From contig NZ_CP047225.1 of assembly GCF_012220205.1 (NCBI RefSeq), positions 868,001-932,000 of the forward strand: a stretch of 64,000 nt of DNA, written 5' to 3'. A program made the translations under genes and the position numbers. This DNA comes from Mycoplasmopsis gallinacea. Its GTDB lineage: Bacteria > Bacillota_I > Bacilli_A > Mycoplasmatales > Metamycoplasmataceae. The notes beneath the pieces are model-generated. The model ran no database searches and was not told where the DNA came from. It worked only from the letters and a program-made list of their open reading frames with translations. Shown here piece by piece: positions 20,315 through 35,355 of the stretch (the stretch's first letter is position 1; every line of letters begins with the position of its first letter).

Positions 20315-21550
20315 TTAAATTTTGTTGATCTCAACAATGGTATCATTTGGTTTACCTTGAAAAGTCTCAACAACTTTAAATGAAACAATATCATTTAAGT
20401 TAAAACGAGTGTTTTTATAAATTCTTTTTGAATTAGTCTTTTTAAGAAGGTATTGACGAACCGTCATTTCTTCTTCATCTTCACTAAGAAGCTCTAAATC
20501 GATTTCCAGTTGTTTGAATACATCGTAAATATAGGCACTAACAACTACTCTTGATTTTTGAAGTGAAATTTCGTAAATTTCTTCTTCATCATCGTATTCA
20601 TCATAAATTTCACCAATGATTTCTTCAATAATATCTTCCATTGTGATAATTCCAATGGTATCAACTTTGTTATTACTTTGGGTAACAAAAGCCATTTGTG
20701 CTCGAGCTAAACGCATTTTTTCTAAAGCTGAAGAAAGAATTGAGTTAGCTGAAATTAAAGGTACTGTTTTTAAATAATTAATGACTTTTCCTTTTTGAAG
20801 GTGGAAAATGTCTTTAATAAGAACAATTCCAATTAATTGTCCATTTTTCATCACCGGAAGGCGAGAATAATTGGTTTCTTTAAATACTTCTAGGGCTTTT
20901 GATATATTATCTTTATAATCCAAATACACAACATCTTTTAAACGGATGTAGTGCTGTGAGACTTTAGTTGAATCAAGATCAAGTGCTTTTTGAGCTAAAA
21001 TGCTCTCTCCAGTTTGAAGCACTCCTTCACTTTGAGCTAAATCTAAAATACTTTTAAGTTGATCTTCAGAGTGAGTTACATAAACTTTTTTACCAAGCTT
21101 ACTAATTGGGTAAGTTAGAACATAAAAAAGTCAAAACGTCCCTTCAATAAAATAGCAAAATATTTTTAAAAAACGCATTGGATTATTTTTTGCAAGTAAT
21201 TTTGGTGCAATTTCACCAAAGATTACTAAAATAGGAGTTACTACTGCAGTAGAAATAATAACAATTAAAACTTCATTTTGGGACAAAATGCTTCCAAGAA
21301 GTGCGCTAGTTAAGGTAGCTGAAGCCACATTAACAATATTATTTCCAATTAAAATAGCACTTAAAAGCTGGTTGTATCTTTCAAGTTGTTTATAAATAAG
21401 TTTAGCTCCACGCTCTTTGTTTTGAACCATTTCACGAACGTGTGCTTTTGAAACTGAGGTATAAGCTGTTTCGCTTCCACTATAAATACTACTTAAAACA
21501 AATAAAATTAAAAGTGCCACTAAGAGAATAATTTGAATAGTCAGGGACAT
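20315..21550 (-). CDS. CNNM/CorC-family membrane protein with paired CBS domains
   Basis: A 411-residue protein of the HlyC/CorC (CNNM) family, linked in other bacteria to Mg2+/Co2+ transport or efflux. The N-terminal ~140 residues form the DUF21 membrane domain, with SSIYSGSETAYTSVSKAHVR and PILVIFGEIAPKLLAKNNP as family signatures. Two CBS domains follow (YSRLPVMKNGQLIGIVLIKD and GIITMEDIIEEIIGEIYDEYD), then the C-terminal CorC_HlyC domain (RVVVSAYIYDVFKQLEIDLE). CBS pairs in this family bind adenine nucleotides. One UGA-encoded Trp joins what would otherwise look like two genes. A GAGG ribosome site precedes the start. Confidence 0.92.
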
Positions 21551-21629
21551 TATTTAATACCTCTAAGTTTGATATTTATTGTGAAAGTATAACTGGGATA
21601 ACAATCCATTATAAACTCCTTTTATTTAA

Positions 21630-23090
21630 TTAATTTTCAGGTTCTGGGTCTTGGAATTTAACATAATTACCAAAGTAATAAAGGTTAGCAATTCCAGGTT
21701 GCCCATTTCTGTTTTTAGCAACAGTTAAATTAGTTTTAATAACATTTTGACTATTGTCATTTTCATTGTTTTTATTTGCATCTTTTTTCATTTTTGGCCT
21801 ACTTAAGAAAATAACAATGTCAGCATCTTGCTCAATAGCTCCAGATTCACGTAGGTCGTGAAGCTGTGGACGATTATCATCACGACTTTCAACGTTCCGC
21901 GAAAGCTGACTAAGTGCCATAATTGGAACTTTTAATTCTAAAGCTAAGGTTTTTAAGGTTCTTGAAATAGTTGCAATTTCATTTTGTCTATTTCCAGATG
22001 CATCTGGTGCTGAAATAAGTTGAAGGTAGTCAATTACAATGAAATCAAGCTCACCTTTTAAGTTTTTATATAGATGCTTAATTTTTCACACAATATCGTT
22101 GATTTTTGATGTAGCAGCATCATCAATATAAATGTTCATATTGTCTAAATATTCAACTTTAGCTTTTTGAAGTGTAGAAAGTTCAACTTCTTGCATATAT
22201 TTTGGGTTTTGAATTTTTTTAAGATCTACCATTGTTTCAGTTGAACTAATTCTAGCTACAAGTTCGCTAGTAGGCATCTCTAAAGAAATGAAAATGACGT
22301 TTCTTTTTCTTTGAAGTGATGAATTAAGCGAAATATTTCTTGCAATATTTAAAGCTAGCGCTGTTTTTCCAATCCCTGGACGAGCAGCTAAAATGATTAA
22401 TTGTCCTGGTTTGAAACCATTAACATAATTATCAATGCCTCTAAATCCTGAAAGGATACTATCTTCAACAATGTTTGTGTTATTTTTAATTTCAATAATC
22501 TTTTCAATAAATTCTGTTGAAGCTTCTTCAAGGGTTAAAAAGTTATTACGATTTAAACTATTAGTGTTGTTTTTGATGAAAAAGTTTTCAAAATCGGTTG
22601 TTAATTGCTCAGGTAATAAATCTTTTTCTGAGTGTAATCTTTTTGAATAAGTTAAGATAAATGCTTCTGCTTTTCTCATTTTTTGCAAATCGAGTAAGCG
22701 ATCTGCATAAGTTAGGAAGTTATTATCATTAGCAAGTCCGCTTGATAAAACAACGTTTAAATAATACTGGCTAAGCTCAGGATATTCTTTAATTGTTTCT
22801 TCACGATTGACAAAGTGTGAAATATCTTCATAGTTAAAAGTAACGTTTTTGTTTTTAGTTTTTTGGTGTTCACTTTTAATTAAACTAAAAAGCTGGCGGT
22901 TTTTAATGTTGAAGAAAGTATCTTCATTAAAATAATCAATTCCTAAAAGTTGACGATCATCATTAGTGATCATAATGTTAAGCACGTTTCTTTCGAGTTT
23001 TTCATCAACATAAATACTGCTTGGATTAGCAACTAAATTGTCATAATCTAGCTCATTAATAGGAGCATTTTTTGGTGAATTTGCTTTCAT
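21630..23090 (-). CDS. dnaB: Replicative DNA helicase
   Basis: A 486-residue hexameric fork helicase. The N-terminal primase-binding domain spans roughly residues 25-130 (YVDEKLERNVLNIMITND). The RecA-like domain has Walker A AARPGIGKTALALNIA (~235-250), VIFISLEMPTSELVARI, and Walker B in LDFIVIDYLQLI. The C-terminal KLKNLALELKVPIMALSQLS, then DLRESGAIEQDADIVIFLSR, are classic DnaB motifs. A good AAAGGAGG site precedes the ATG. It follows rplI and gdpP in the order gdpP-rplI-dnaB, as in Bacillus and other Firmicutes. Confidence 0.96.
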
Positions 23091-23131
23091 AATAAGCCTC
23101 CTTTCTTTTAAATTATGATTAATTTGGATTT

Positions 23132-23593
23132 TTATTTTTTAATTTGGTGAATTTTGATATCTACGTAAATTTTAGCCACGATATCTTTGTAAAGTTCTGC
23201 TTTAACTTCGTGAAGCCCTTCAGCTACAAAGTCCACTTTTTGAATTGCGTGTTTAGGTAATTTATACCCTTTTTCTACAAGAGTTTTTTCAATATCTTTT
23301 CTTGACACTGATCCATGCACATTCAAGTGTCCGTTTTTATCAATAGTAGCTTCTAAAGTAAAGCTTAATCTTTCTTGTTCAAGTTTTTCCTTTAATTCTC
23401 TAGCTTCACTTCTGTGTTCATGTTCATTAGCACTAAGTTCATCTAATCTTTTTTCTAAAAGTTTTAAGTTAGTTGGGTTGTAAGCAACTGCGAAACCTTT
23501 TTTGATTAAAAAGTTTGTTCCATATCCTGCAGCTACATCAATAATTGTGTTAGCTTTTCCGTCTTTACAATCTTTAATTAAAATTACTTTCAT
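23132..23593 (-). CDS. rplI: 50S ribosomal protein L9
   Basis: A 153-residue large-subunit protein near the L1 stalk base. The N-terminal domain MKVILIKDCKDGKANTIIDV and GYGTNFLIKKGFAV is the L9 signature; a long connecting helix (HEHRSEARELKEKLEQER) leads to the C-terminal domain (GSVSRKDIEKTLVEKGYKLP). Its start overlaps the 3' end of gdpP by 20 bases, so translation is probably coupled. dnaB follows after about 40 bases. Confidence 0.97.
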   Translation of the reverse strand: MKVILIKDCKDGKANTIIDVAAGYGTNFLIKKGFAVAYNPTNLKLLEKRLDELSANEHEHRSEARELKEKLEQERLSFTLEATIDKNGHLNVHGSVSRKDIEKTLVEKGYKLPKHAIQKVDFVAEGLHEVKAELYKDIVAKIYVDIKIHQIKK

Positions 23594-25574
23594 TTTGTTT
23601 TCTCCCTATATCGATAATTGCTGTCCGGATGTTATCTACAAATTGTTCAAGTTCTTCATCACTAGTAGCAGCAGCGGTTCCAAAGTGACCACCACCACCA
23701 ACAGCTTCACAAATAATTTGAACATTGGTATTAACACCACGAGCACTTAATTTGTAGGTTTTAGTTCCTTTAAGTTTTGCAACCACGAAACTAGCGACTC
23801 TACCTCTAATTTTTAAAATTTCATTAGCAGCAATGGAAATAACATCATTACTTGCTTCTTGTTCGGTGTAAGTTAAAAAGTAACCTTTTTTAACTTCAAC
23901 TACATTTTTAAGAATTTGATCAATTAATGCTTGGGTATCTTCATCAATTTTAAGCATCTCACCACTAATTGAACCTTTAGCTCCATGCTTTTCTAAAAAG
24001 GCAGCAGCTTCAAAGGCTCTTGTGGTAACTGATTTAGAAAATTGATTGGTATCTAAATAAATTCCATTAAGAAGTACCTGCGCAATTTCGTTACTAAGAT
24101 TTACCCTATAATCAAGGAACATTGCAATTTCAGTAACAATTTCAGCTGCACTAGATGCTGATGTATCAACATAAATATTGCTATATGAAGCAAAGTCGAT
24201 ACTTTTACCAAGACGGTGATGATCAAAGACAAAAACATTATTTGGATGCACATTTGTTAAAGCTTCTTTATTATCAGTTCTAAATGGATCTGAATTATCT
24301 ACAAGCACAACTAAAGTAGATGAATCCGTCATTTTATTAGCTTGATTTATATTTCGAATGAAAATATCTTTTGGAAGCTTATTATTTTTCTCTTCAAAAA
24401 GTTTTTTAACTGTATCATCAAAGGTGTTATTGCAAATATAAGCGTTTTTACCATAAGCTTTAGCTATTTCATAAATTCCATAACTTGCACCAATTGAATC
24501 AAGGTCAGCATTAGCATGTCCATAAATCATTACTTTGCTTATTGAAGTAGATAATAATTTTTTCTCAAGCTCTAAAGCGATATTTTTAATCTTAGTTCTA
24601 CTGCTATCAGTTAAAATCTCAGTATTTGAACCATAATAAATTGGTTGTGAATTATTTGAATAAATCGTCACTTGATCTCCACCACGACTTTGTGATTGGA
24701 CCAAAGCTTTTTTAGCTTGTTCAAGTTTTTCTTTTAGTGAGCTCCATCCACGAGCAAAACCTAAACTAAGCGATAATTTGCTAATATCTAAATTATCGAC
24801 TCTTTCACTAATTCTAGTAAAGATTTCAAAATTAGTTTTTTCAAAATCTTTTAGCGTGACTTCGTTTGTGAAAATAATAAATTTACCATTAGTATATTGA
24901 CGATAAATGAAGTTGTACTTGTTTGAACATTCTTTAAAAACATCAATAACGATTTTGTTAATGTTAAAAAGTTGCTCTTCAGATAAAATTGATTGATAAA
25001 GTTGTAAGTTATCAATTTCAATTTCTCCAATGACAGCTTTTTGTTCTCAAGCTTCGTTTTTAAACGTTTGCTCTGTAGTAATGTCATGAATAACAATAGT
25101 ACTACTTAAAGGCCAGAACTGAGCTTCATATAAGTTTTTCTTATACTTAAATTGCAACTTAGTTAAATTTAAATTAAACTTATCATTTTTACTTGGATCA
25201 ATTTTTTGGAAAAAATCACTAATGAAAAATCCAATGTAGTTATCTCCAAATTTATTTTTAATAAAGTTAGAAACTCAAATAATCCGGTACTCAATATCGT
25301 AAACAATAATTCCGATATTGTTATTTGTCATAATTTCTTCAATGAAACCATTGAAACTTTTTTTAACTAGCTCTCTTGTACGAGCAAAATTATAGATAAG
25401 GAAATAAAGCATCACACCAGTTAGGAAAAAGAATAGAAGAATTCCAATTGCAACTAAAATTCTTACTCAAATTATTTCGGTATTAAAAATAAATACAAAA
25501 AGAAGGAGTAAAAGCGTCACAAAACAAGAAAAAGCTGCTAGTGAATACACTCATACTTTTTGTTTCGAGTTCAT
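23574..25574 (-). CDS. gdpP: Cyclic-di-AMP phosphodiesterase, GdpP-type
   Basis: A 666-residue membrane-bound phosphodiesterase hydrolysing c-di-AMP to pApA. Two N-terminal transmembrane helices are followed by a PAS-like domain (NNNIGIIVYDIEYRIIWVSN), a degenerate GGDEF domain (residues ~170-300) and the DHH/DHHA1 catalytic part. Metal-binding residues are intact: YGHANADLDSIGA (His353, Asp357, Asp359), VLVDNSD, VFDHHRLG (Asp451, His452, His453) and C-terminal GGGGHFGTAAA. The same gene order (gdpP-rplI-dnaB) is found in Firmicutes. The start has GGAG six bases ahead. Loss of this enzyme usually raises c-di-AMP and alters osmolyte transport in related bacteria. Confidence 0.93.
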
Positions 25575-25790
25575 AAATTCTCCTATTTTAGTTTATTTGT
25601 AAATTAATTATTTATATTTTAACATATTCAACACCAGATTTACTTTTTTAGATCGAAAGATAATAAGAAAAACAAGGTTTTTTAATTAGAAATTATTTAA
25701 TTTAATTTTTACATTTTTACCTCCTTTACATAAGTGATTTTTATTTTCGGAATCGCGTTCTACCACCCAATTGTATATAATTGAAATTGA

Positions 25791-25796
25791 TATAAT
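25791..25796 (+). promoter_or_regulatory. Probable -10 of the GNAT-NTPase module
   Basis: TATAAT lies 30 bases before the ATG at 25827; a second TATAAT sits at 25776-25781. No convincing -35 is visible. The leader holds three ATGs (25816, 25820, 25827) in three different frames. Confidence 0.45.
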
Positions 25797-25826
25797 TAAT
25801 ATAGTTAACTAAAGAATGGATGTCTT

Positions 25827-29934
<4,108 letters not shown>

Positions 29935-29962
29935 TATGAAAATTAAAATATAGAGAGTAAAA

Positions 29963-30814
29963 ATGAAAGATAAAAAGCAAATTGTTCATAGCTTTGCAAA
30001 GAAATTAAGCTACCTTTCAATGGAACGAATTTACGATATTTTCGCAAATTTAAGTAATATTTTTGAATTTACTGAAAACCATGCAGAAAACGATCATATG
30101 CACAATCAAGAAGTGTATGTTGAAGATTTTCAAAACATGAAAAAAGTAAAATTGACTCATCCATATAACAGCTTTGTTTTGTTAAACAAAAATGCTAAAT
30201 CAGTGGATAGATTTGAAGGTTTATCTTATGAAGATCAAGAAAGTCATAAGTTACCTTTCCTTATTCCTAATGGATTTAAAATTGATAGAACTTTAGGAAT
30301 GGAACCAGCAACTCGTTATTACACAGATGTTTTAGTTTCAAGAAATCAATTCAAGGAAATGACAAATAGATGAAAATCAAATGCACATGAACATGAATCA
30401 AAAGGACTTTACAAATTAAGATTTGAAATCAAAGAACCAATTCAAATCGATGAAAACATGATTAAAAACCTTGAATGTTTACACTATTCAGAAGAGAACT
30501 TTTGTTACCCAACATGTGCTGATGAATTTGACCCAATTTATTCAGAAGAACAATTAATTGGAATGGGGCACCCACAACATTTTTCAGGTTTCCTTTTAAA
30601 TTCAGGTGTGAAACCTTCGATGTTTGTTTGCTTAAAAGAACACAATGATCAAAACATTTATCACCCAACACCAATTAGTAAAGAAGAAACTGTTGAAGCT
30701 ATTGAAAAAATGCTTGATAATATTTATCTTGAAAATGAAAACTCTGAAACTTTATTATTACTTGAGAAAAATTTAAATAGCATTATTGAAATAATACAAA
30801 AAGAAGAGCAATAA
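29963..30814 (+). CDS. Unknown 283-residue partner of the GNAT-NTPase protein
   Basis: I do not recognise this family. It is soluble, with no signal peptide or membrane helix. An N-terminal helical part (KKLSYLSMERIYDIFANLSN) is followed by a mixed region rich in His, Tyr, Phe and Pro (HAENDHMHNQEVYVEDF; GMEPATRYYTDVLVSRNQF; YSEENFCYPTCADEFDPIY; GMGHPQHFSGF) and an acidic helical tail. The clustered His/Cys/Asp residues could bind metal, but no known motif emerges. It begins 28 bases after the NTPase gene with a GAGAG site and shares its convergent terminator, so the two form a module. Whether it is made when the first gene is OFF is untested. Confidence 0.7.
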
Positions 30815-30830
30815 TTATTAATGGCATTAA

Positions 30831-30867
30831 AAAACGAATAACCTTACAAAATAGGGTTATTCGTTTT
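30831..30867. terminator. Bidirectional terminator, AAAACGAATAACC type
   Basis: Thirteen-base perfect arms (AAAACGAATAACC and complement) flanked by A and T runs, between convergent genes. The same stem sequence recurs at 44664-44700. Confidence 0.85.
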
Positions 30868-30890
30868 ATTTTGCGTTTCCAGCATTCTAA

Positions 30891-32927
30891 TTAGTAGTTA
30901 GTTCTAACATCTGAATAATTGATAATACCATCTTCAAAAGAAGGAAGTTCTAAATAGTTTTGAATTAATATTTTCTCAAAAGTTTTTTCGCTAAGAGCAT
31001 TATTTAAAATTACCGGAATATTAAAATGATTGTTAAAAGCATTTATTATTTTAATTTGCTCATATGTTGTTTTGGTGTTTAAATAGCTTAAAAATTCTTC
31101 TAAATTCGAAGCGCTTATGAACTTTTGAATCGCTTCATCGCTCGCTAAATCTAAAAAATAGCTAAAGCTTTTTAAAGAATGAAAATCATCTCAAACCACT
31201 TTAAAAAAGCTATCAAGTGAATTGTTTAAATAAGAAATATGGGCTTTTTGGAAAAAGTAAGTTTTATTTTGATCATATTTTTCAATTTGCACATTTAAAT
31301 CAAAATTTTCATTTAAGATGTTTTTATATCTTTCAAGAAGCCGCTTATCTTTCTCTGAAAAGTTATCTAAAAAAGGTATAGTGAAGCTAATTTTTGCACC
31401 TGGATGAGATAATTTAAATTTACTTATCATAGAAGCGATAATCTCTTTTAATCCTTTGAAATTAGCACTTCTAAGTTGCTTGTTTAAATCAAGAATGTTA
31501 TCTTTTTGATAATACACTTCTTTTTCAATAAAATAGTTGCTTTCAAAATTCTCAAAACTAGTTAAAGTCGATAAATAATAAGCAGATGAAAGCGAGTCAA
31601 AATTATTGTTTTGTTGATCAATCCCTTGTAACTTCATACTTGCAAGTGGAGCTACATTTCAATAATAATTACTATCATTTAGTTTAGCAATTGTATATGG
31701 GTTTAAAAGCATTGATAAAGCTTTTTCAAAATTAAATAATTCCTTTTTAGTTAAAGAATTTATGAAGTTTGCAAAATCATTACTGAAAGCATTATTTGGC
31801 TTATCACTCTGCAATTCGCTATTATAAGTTCATTTGAAAATTGCATCTTTGCTATTAAATGAAACAACTTCGTTATATCCATAAATATCCGAATATTTAA
31901 GTACATTTTCTTGTTGTTTTGAATTTAAAGTGTTGTAATTAAGTATTGAAATTAAATTTTGACGGTAGGCTCTAAGCGATTGAATTCTGAAGGTTTCTTC
32001 ATCAAGTGGGACTGGGTTGTAATTAAAAATTATTTTAGCAAGTGAATCATTTGCATTATTGAAAATATCATTTGCTGAATAATTATTTTTTAAAAGAATT
32101 AACTTGTTAACTTCATTTTCACTTACTACGTATGTACCTAAAAATAAGTCTTTTTCATTTTTGACACTAGGTTGAAAAATAAAGTTGTTCATTACTTCGT
32201 TTTGAATGAATAAATCAAGTTTTGTTTCTTTATTTAAATCAAAAGCACTAAAAATTAATTTATTATTTTGGTAGCTAAAAGCAACATTATATAAGGTTTT
32301 AATTTTCTGTAAATATGCCTGATTATTTAATAAATTATTAGCTATATCACTTGCTTGAAATAACTTATTAGTTTGCTGCCCATTTTTGTCTACGTAAAAA
32401 AGGTTCTCTTTTAAGTTAAATTCAATTTTGCTTGCCTTTTTTACTTTATTTCAAAAATCAGGATGATTAATTGATGTAGATGTAGGTGAACTAACTTTTA
32501 AAATAGGTTTGCTATACCCACTCCCTTTATCTGGCTTAGTTAAATTGAGATTATAATCGCTATCAATAAAGCTAAATTGAGTTAAATTACCATTATTATC
32601 AGGTAAATAAACGATGATGCTATCTGCTAAATAAAAATTCAAAATCTTCTTAGTTACGCTATCAAAATTATTGTTAATTTTATCTTCATGAACTTTACCT
32701 TGGTGAGAATAAGAAATGAGTGGTGCAAAAATAGTGCGAATTATTTCGTTATTAATGTAGCTATCAGTAGGCTTTAGAGCTTGATTTTGATAAAGGATAT
32801 TGGCTTGATTTTCATTTTTAATAAAGACATTATTAGCATGAATATTATCAAAATCAACACAAGAATTAGCTACAAAAGGAGCGCTGCAAGCAGCTATTAA
32901 ACTTAAAAAAGTTAATGTTTTTTTCAT
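30891..32927 (-). CDS. oppA: Oligopeptide-type ABC substrate-binding lipoprotein
   Basis: A 678-residue lipoprotein. The signal peptide MKKTLTFLSLIAACSAPFV ends at the lipobox-like VANSC, so Cys23 would be lipidated. The body is Asn/Lys/Phe-rich and divergent but carries OppA-like features: NEIIRTIFAPLISYSHQGK near the N-terminus and EETFRIQSLRAYRQNLISIL in the middle. Mycoplasma OppA proteins are long and poorly conserved, so identification rests mainly on its place after two Opp-type permeases; start and permease stop are eight bases apart. It would bind peptides or other solutes outside the membrane. Three UGA-encoded Trp join the fragments. No ATPase gene follows. Confidence 0.78.
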
Positions 32928-32935
32928 ATTCTACC

Positions 32936-34012
32936 TTAGATTTTTGGATAAAGTGCCATATTTAAACTTGCACCAATAATTTTAAAAATAACAATTAAAG
33001 CAATCGAAATAACAATTGTGCTAATGCTTAAGTAATAATTGCTAAAATCTTCAATAATTTGTTTATATAAATTCCCAATATTAATGTGTGAATTAATATT
33101 TTCAACATTAAAAAAACTTAATGCTGCTATCGAAAGAAAACTTAATGAAAGTTGATCGCTAAAAAATGAAAGGTTGTAAAAAATAATTTGCTTAAAAATA
33201 ACTCTTAAAATAATTCTAGAATTTGAATAACCAATTGTTTTATAACCATCAATATATGAAAGGACCTTAATTTCTTGACATTTGTGATAGCTAGTATAAA
33301 AAATGCTAAAAAATCCAACAATACTTAAAAAGCAAATTGCTTTAGCTAGTGAATAACCAAAAAGCAAGAACAAGCTAATTGTTAAAAATAAATAAGGAAC
33401 CACAATTACTGCACTTAAAATAAAGTAACTACTTTTATAGAGTGCTTTATTAGAACAAAACCCAACTAAGCTACCAATTAAACTTCCAAAAAAGAGCTGA
33501 ATTAAACCAGAAATGAAGGTAATTAAGAGAGTAATTAAAATTGAATCGGTCATTAAGGTGAAATTATCAATGCCAACTGAATTAGTTCCAAAGTAAGTTT
33601 TAAGCTCATCTTTTGGGCTTAAAAAACTTAAAACTTGATAAGGATTATATTTGATTATATAAAAAGATTTGTAGTTTGTAATTGACTCAAAATCAATAAT
33701 TCCTTTCTTGTTTAAATTCATTAAATAATCTGTATCAGGTCCATTTTCAAAAGTTCGGCTAATAATCGGATTATTAACTGGTGGAAGGTTATATACCAAA
33801 GAAGAATCATAAATAGCTTTATCACTTTGATATGGAGAAAGAAAGTGATTAAGGACTAGTAAAAGCAAAAGTATAAGCAAGGCAAAAAGAGCAATAATCA
33901 CGCTTTTGTTTTTAAAAAAGCGTTTTCAATAAAGTTTTTGCTGAGAAATTAGCACTGTTGCGCTTGCAAAAGTTTGACTTTTGCTTGCAAAATTAAATTG
34001 ATTAGCTTGCAT
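32936..34012 (-). CDS. oppC: Oligopeptide-type ABC permease, OppC-like
   Basis: A 358-residue permease. The N-terminal cytosolic helix ISQQKLYWKRFFKNKSVIIAL leads into the first membrane span, as in OppC proteins; a large external segment follows (~residues 55-130), then five further spans. The EAA loop that docks the ATPase is seen as CQEIKVLSYIDGYKTIGYSN then SRIILRVIFKQIIFYNLSFF. The start overlaps the 3' end of oppB by 11 bases. The partner ATPases OppD and OppF are not in this window, so the complex must borrow them from elsewhere. Confidence 0.85.
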
Positions 34013-34922
34013 TGCTTACTCCTTTACTTAAATGGTCTGCAAAATCAAGGTGTGCTTTGCTTGCTTTAACCAAAAACACTCTTTCAAAAGGATTGATAAT
34101 TTTTAAAACCACTTCAATTATAAGTTGTAAAAGCAAAATTAAAAGTGACATAGCGATTAAATAAATAAAAAATAAGTTTCCATTATTTTTTAAAGCGCTC
34201 ATTAAAATGACACTAGTTCCTGGGACTTGAAAAATTCTCTCCACAATTAAATCAAAAGATAAAATGGTAGTAAAAATAATAAGAGCTGATGGTAAAAAGC
34301 TAATAAAAGTATTTTTAAAAACAGATTTAAAGTAAATTGCAACCTTACTAAACCCTTGCGCTTTTAAAAACTTATTATATTCATTACTTAGTTCAACAAT
34401 TACAGAATTACGCACAAAAATAGCAAATACGCTTGCACAAATGACAATAATAAGTAAATTCGGAATAATTAAAGATAAAAATGAAACGTAGCTATTAGCT
34501 ATTTGTGTTTCAACGTAAATAGAAGGAAGATCAATTTGCTCAGCAAAAACTACTAAAATTGGTGCAATTACAAAAACTGGCAATGCACTAAAAATATAAA
34601 TAATTAAGTTAGAATATTGCGTAATTTTTGATTTATAAAAATATCCTGAAATGGTTCCGATGATAAAACCTAAAATTAAGGATATTCCAAAGGAAGGCAG
34701 AATAACTTTCAGTGAATTATTAAAATAAAGTCCAAAGATGCTTGTTTCGCTAGCTAGAAAGATTTTGAAAGAGAATAATTTTAAGGTAAATATAGCGAAA
34801 TTATAAGAAAGATTTAAACTATTGATGTTAATTAATAAAAATGCTAATAAAGTGATTGTTATAATGCTTAAAACACCTAAAAGTAGGTCTTTTAAAAATA
34901 ATTGATAGAAGTACCTAATCAT
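34002..34922 (-). CDS. oppB: Oligopeptide-type ABC permease, OppB-like
   Basis: A 306-residue permease with six predicted membrane spans. FGISLILGFIIGTISGYFYK and IFSALPVFVIAPILVVFAEQ fit the OppB/DppB fold, and the EAA loop ELSNEYNKFLKAQGFSKVAI then YFKSVFKNTFISFLP is well preserved. It is first in oppB-oppC-oppA and begins about 20 bases after the ptsH terminator; no separate promoter is obvious, so some read-through from ptsH is possible. The transported solute is inferred only from family resemblance. Confidence 0.87.
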   Translation of the reverse strand: MIRYFYQLFLKDLLLGVLSIITITLLAFLLININSLNLSYNFAIFTLKLFSFKIFLASETSIFGLYFNNSLKVILPSFGISLILGFIIGTISGYFYKSKITQYSNLIIYIFSALPVFVIAPILVVFAEQIDLPSIYVETQIANSYVSFLSLIIPNLLIIVICASVFAIFVRNSVIVELSNEYNKFLKAQGFSKVAIYFKSVFKNTFISFLPSALIIFTTILSFDLIVERIFQVPGTSVILMSALKNNGNLFFIYLIAMSLLILLLQLIIEVVLKIINPFERVFLVKASKAHLDFADHLSKGVSNAS

Positions 34923-34941
34923 AACATCCTAAAATAATAAA

Positions 34942-34963
34942 AAGTTGCTTAAAAAAGCAACTT
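34942..34963 (-). terminator. Terminator (possible attenuator) between ptsH and oppB
   Basis: Nine-base perfect arms AAGTTGCTT / AAGCAACTT with loop AAAA, followed on the minus strand by TTTATTATTTTAGG. It ends only about 20 bases before the oppB start. Confidence 0.8.
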
Positions 34964-34968
34964 AGGTT

Positions 34969-35235
34969 TTAATCGATTAAATTGTTTGATTTTAATGCTT
35001 CTTGAAGAGCAGCCATAGCAGCTTCTTCATCTTCACCACTAATTTTGATTGTAACTTCAGCACCACTTTTAACACCAAGAGCCATGATGTTCATAATTGA
35101 TTTTAAGTTTCCTTCTTTTCCACCTGATGATAATTTAGCATCTGATTTAAATTTTGACGCTGTGCTAACAATTAAAGTAGCAGGACGTGCGTGTAATCCA
35201 ATTGGATCAATAATTTTACATGTAAATTCTTTCAT
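34969..35235 (-). CDS. ptsH: Phosphocarrier protein HPr of the PTS
   Basis: An 88-residue cytosolic phosphocarrier relaying phosphate from enzyme I to sugar-specific EIIA domains. Catalytic His15 sits in IGLHARPATL, and regulatory Ser46 lies in NLKSIMNIMALG, so both phosphorylation sites are present. Length and fold order match the family. It would serve the lactose/cellobiose-type PTS encoded at 47281-49938 and any others in the genome. AAGGAT precedes the ATG. Transcription probably starts at the extended -10 at 35303-35308; a hairpin terminator follows. Confidence 0.97.
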   Translation of the reverse strand: MKEFTCKIIDPIGLHARPATLIVSTASKFKSDAKLSSGGKEGNLKSIMNIMALGVKSGAEVTIKISGEDEEAAMAALQEALKSNNLID

Positions 35236-35302
35236 ATTTTATCCTTTCTATTTTAATACCTAACTTTAGTATTTATTTTAGATTAATCAACAATGTAATA
35301 AC

Positions 35303-35308
35303 ATTATA
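35303..35308 (-). promoter_or_regulatory. Extended -10 promoter of ptsH
   Basis: Minus-strand TGG-TATAAT (TGn extended -10), about 67 bases before the ptsH ATG. The IS insertion begins 48 bases upstream of it and leaves the element intact. Confidence 0.55.
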
Positions 35309-35318
35309 CCACATTCCG

Positions 35319-35355
35319 AATGTAAATAATATTATATCAACGGTTTAGTTAAATC
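35319..35355. repeat. Left copy of 37-bp direct repeat flanking the IS
   Basis: Identical for 37 bases to 37294-37330. It duplicates the 3' end of cls (codons for the last eight residues plus the stop), so the right copy is the original end and this copy is the target duplication. Confidence 0.85.

Noticed and set aside
24851-25096. An 81-residue minus-strand ORF starting MLFMTLLQSKRLK.
   Set aside because: It lies in another frame inside gdpP, whose own frame is open and carries PAS/GGDEF-like sequence there.
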